A stretch of 64,000 nt of DNA from Membranipora membranacea (Eukaryota; Bryozoa; Gymnolaemata; Cheilostomatida; Membraniporidae): assembly GCA_914767715.1 (NCBI GenBank), contig OU612068.1, positions 20,584,001 to 20,648,000 of the forward strand, given 5' to 3'. The notes under the pieces were generated by a model. That model had not been told where the DNA came from and searched no databases. It saw nothing but the letters and a program-made list of their open reading frames with translations. Shown piece by piece: positions 60,801 through 64,000 of this stretch; positions within the stretch are counted from its first letter, which is position 1; every line of letters begins with the position of its first letter. The translations under genes and the position numbers were made by a program.

Positions 60801-63800
60801 TTTTCATATTTTTACTCTGTTATGTTAACTCACTGGCACATACTTTAGCGCAACAAGGTGTAGTACTAGAAATGCTGAACTGTGTTTACCTGAAGCCCAC
60901 TGATGTGAGCAGATCTTTCCAGCCAGGTATATTGCCTACTTTACTCTCTATACTATCCTGTGTTGTATACATCCCCTTCTCCTCTCCCTGTATAATTCTC
61001 TGCAGTGATTTCTCAATCAGATGTAGTAATACTCTCATAGCCTCACGACATCGGTTAGTGGTCTGTATAATCTCACACAAAGCCTGGCCCATCAACGCCA
61101 CCTGTAAGCCAATATAGAATATAGAACATAGAAAATAGCACATAGAATCTAGAACCTAGAAAATAAGGTCTAGAAAATAGAATTCAAAAGATGGAATATT
61201 TAAACATTTTGAGCTGCATGGTGAGTTAGGTTTTTAGAGATTATAAAGCCAATATAAATCCTCCATCAAGAAACCAGAACAATTTGAAAACTGGATATGC
61301 ATGATTAATAGACAAAAAATGCAGGGATTTAACAAGATTATAAATAATCATTGGTTCCTAAAAATACCACATTGTGTTTATGGAAAGTTCAAATGTTGCA
61401 ATGATAAAAAACAACAATCAGATTACAAGGAACCCAATATGTGGTCTAAGTCAAAGTAGGATGCCAAAATGTCCCAGGTGTATATAATCAAATGCTCATA
61501 ATTTGTTACTAAAACCGTGTCAAAACATACCTACTACCCATATAACAGTAAACAAGGTGAGGAATTTTCCTACCAGTCCGTGACTGAAATAAATAAGAGG
61601 CATTGACGATGCAGAACTCCTTGGATTAAAGATACATTTAGAGCAGGTATCTTGTTACAACCTGATTCTAGGTTGATTCTCTGGTTGATTCTAGTTTGAT
61701 TTTCTTACCTTACTGCTTAGCCTGACATCAGAGCCTACTAGCACCCAGCCAGCCCAGTTAGATGGGTGTGAGAACTGTTTGACACCCTGTACTTTCTTCA
61801 TACTGTCACTTAGAGCACGGCTAGCTGAGAATCCCTGTAACATGGCCGTGTAGAAGTGCTTCATGCACATCTTAGACGCTTCACTCGGTACAGGCCAGAG
61901 TGAGAATAGAACACACTTCGCTCCGGCAGCCAGCAAGGCACGAGTCAGGCCCACGACTCCGTCTGAGTTAATCCTGGCTGCTCGATCATCTAAATATGAA
62001 TAACAGCATATTACACTACCACCTCATTACAAAATCCACCAGTGAGAAAGATTTTTTTTAATTTTTGAGCAAAGACAGTGGATCCTCCACATCCAAACAC
62101 AAGACTTCATGAAAACACTGTTATCACACAAGACAATAGGTTGTTATCTAAATATTCATAGATGCTTTATAATCGTCCCTCTGTAACTAATTCATAGATG
62201 GAGTTAAGCAGAGGCATTTAAAAGGTAAGAAAAGCAAAGCCTTATATCCGGGATGACGACCAAAATACACTTACCTGTATGGCCAGAGCTCAGAACAACT
62301 AGTTTACACTGTAATTTAGTGTTGAGTATGTCAGCAGCAGTGAGAAGGTATTCAGTGAGGGACGGTGTGTCAAACCCGCTTCCTCCACTTTCTGTTCCGG
62401 ATTCATGGCTGTCGTCAAGTGAGAATTGATCTGATGATTTCATATATTCGGCAGGTGATAAGACAACAGAAGACAGCTTCCAGGATACATGAGCAGCAAC
62501 GTGTATCACCTACAAAGGGAATTATTATAGTATAAGTATAATTTGTGTGTGAGTTCAGAAAAGAGCAAACAGTCTGTATTAAAAATGTAAATTTTCCCAA
62601 CCCTCTTCCATCAAAATGAAATAAGTTTGATTAACTGTCAACAAACCATGACAATTACCATTTTAATTGTTCACAGATTCAAGGATAATGTCACAATAAT
62701 GCCAAAATGCATGACGTCATATATGGTGTCATGTGTCAGTGGAATACTTTTCATAAGCACATTTCAAGGTCTTACCTCAGTATTTGGCACATTTCTAAGC
62801 ACTGTTTCTTTGCTAGCAGATTTACCAGTGATTGGTTTGACTCCCATCATATCTGCGACTATTTGTGCTTCCTGTTCGGCACTGGGTAGGTCTGTGAGAT
62901 GCCACTGCTCTTTGATACTAGGAGGTAGATGAGGATTGCCAACTACCAGCGCACCGCTGGAGCCAGATGTGAATCTTGTAGTTGAGTTATTGTCAGATAA
63001 GGCGGTGAGAGAGGGAGATACTATGAGACCGAATCTCTCATATAAATACTGATTGTTCTTAGGGCCCTTCAATACGGCAAACGGTACCAGATATAAATCA
63101 CCTGTAAAAAAAACACAGATGAATTAGTCCATAATGAAATTGAGAAAAATAGTGCCTGTTTGATTAAAGTGAAAATTTATTTACTTTTTTGACAGACAAC
63201 ACTACTTTGTATATTGGTTGTTTTTATTTAGGACATTACCTTGAAGCACTAGTACTAAGTCTTTGTATGGATTGTTAGCATTTTGATTAGGTAAGAATTC
63301 TTCCATCGGAGAAATAAGTAGGTCATAGAGCGCCCCTAGTGGTGGTTTTCCTGACCATGAAGAGGTTGGCGGTTGTGTTCGTTTGTAGTTAGCACCAATA
63401 TTGAAACCGTTGAGACTGCCAGACATGCTGAAATTAAAATTGTGCAGAACGGTAACAACATTGCTAATAATTATCTGCCTTTGATAATAAGGTATCATTA
63501 GTTTAATATGCCCCTTGAGAATTATCATGGGTGTGTTCACTATCAGGCGTTCATCTAAACAGATACATATCAGTCTGGTTTTCACCCGAGGCAAGGCGGG
63601 ATATACCCTCATATAGCAAACATTGAGCTGCAACTTTTTCGATCATCACTAACATGTGCGTCATGAGTTCAAGCCTCTGCCGAGGGAGCTGTCTTAATCA
63701 TTTAATGTAATAGATATCTGATAGAAATATAATATATAATATGACCAACGTACCTGAATAAACTGGACAGACTATAGTTACTGCTGTTAAACACATGATT

Positions 63801-63978
63801 CCTGTTGACCATTCTGAGAAAGCCTGTTCTGTCATTCTCAGAGTTAAGCCTGCCGCTGATCTCATCAAGCTGCTGACTCCAGGCATCGTCCAGCTCGCTG
63901 CCGTTGTAGCTGTCAGTCTCACTGTGACTGTATACACCAGAGGTACTCGGACCTAACGACCCTCGGCGCATTGAACTT
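54886..63978 (-). CDS. TTC28: TTC28-like TPR-CHAT protein, C-terminal part (runs off right edge)
   Basis: TTC28 is a large TPR protein with a C-terminal CHAT (caspase-like) domain, linked in vertebrates to cytokinesis. Exons (minus): 63978-63754, 63427-63240, 63101-62776, 62509-62275, 61989-61709, 61101-60890, 60619-60439, 60228-60129, 59828-59713, 59346-59149, 58907-58763, 58468-58433, 57773-57579, 57067-56867, 56129-54886, about 1293 residues in one frame. The CHAT domain spans exons 2 to 5: PPLGALYDLLISPMEEFLP, DLVLVLQGDLYLVPFAVLKG, LPSAEQEAQIVADMMG, VIHVAAHVSWKL (conserved His), KLVVLSSGHT (expected Cys replaced) and GVVGLTRALLAAGAKCVLFS. A helical region follows, then a long low-complexity S/T/P-rich tail with three FRFG-like motifs. 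The TPRs lie beyond the edge. The 36-nt exon is tentative. The acceptor at 63978 follows an 11-C pyrimidine tract. Confidence 0.85.
57200..57270 (+). mobile_element. Possible tRNA-derived SINE fragment
   Basis: The plus strand shows an A-box-like gtgactcagtagaaagt near 57213 and a B-box-like tgggttcaatccccat near 57245 with tRNA-like spacing, but no intact acceptor stem. It lies in a TTC28-like intron and may be a remnant of a SINE different from the two other copies. Confidence 0.35.
57310..57475. repeat. Degenerate tandem duplication, about 95 bp
   Basis: Two units share caaagagg (57313, 57404), an agaccatc/agatcatt block, a tcaatg(a/t)tctggcgtgcc block (ending near 57358 and 57457) and a following ATA-GACA tract. 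They lie in the TTC28-like intron 57068-57578. Confidence 0.55.
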
Positions 63979-64000
63979 CTGTTGGGGGGGGGGGAAAAGT

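Overview
This is a multi-gene segment of an animal nuclear genome. Every convincing gene is split by spliceosomal introns with GT..AG borders, the DNA is AT-rich, and the gene set is metazoan: chondroitin synthase, a DLK/LZK-type MAP3K, a TPR-CHAT (TTC28-like) protein, a class A GPCR and elongin B. The proteins are recognisable but clearly diverged from vertebrate ones. An AP-4 epsilon gene argues against flies and nematodes, which lack AP-4. I infer an invertebrate, possibly a sponge, cnidarian or other marine animal, but cannot fix the phylum.

Layout, left to right: (1) an ANKRD13-family gene, minus strand, from 9240 off the left edge, with a decayed Helitron/PIF1-type helicase and tandem repeats in one intron; (2) chondroitin sulfate synthase, minus, 18012-10678, eight exons; (3) AP-4 epsilon adaptin, minus, 25073-21967, with a tRNA-derived SINE in its last intron; (4) a nine-finger C2H2 protein, plus, 27844-30642; (5) a MAP3K12/13 (DLK/LZK, wallenda) kinase, minus, 43077-31915, ten exons; (6) elongin B, plus, 44842-47605; (7) a rhodopsin-class GPCR with melatonin-receptor-like motifs, minus, 53611-48656; (8) the 3' half of a TTC28-like CHAT-domain gene, minus, from the right edge to 54886.

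I rebuilt exon models by hand. In every complete model the joined exons keep one frame to a stop codon: 716, 721, 553, 642, 122 and 373 residues for genes 2 to 7. That frame agreement is the main internal check. The genes share no pathway and look like ordinary eukaryotic neighbours, not a cluster.

The least explained parts are non-coding or fine-scale: a near-perfect 41-bp hairpin in a kinase intron, a segment matching the first about 34 nt of U2 snRNA beside a dispersed repeat, two copies of one palindrome flanking the elongin B region, a tRNA-derived SINE family, nested tandem repeats beside the helicase remnant, a CHAT domain whose expected cysteine is glycine, and a run of symmetric phase-1 exons around repeated FRFG-like motifs. 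I found no CRISPR array, operon or intact autonomous transposon.
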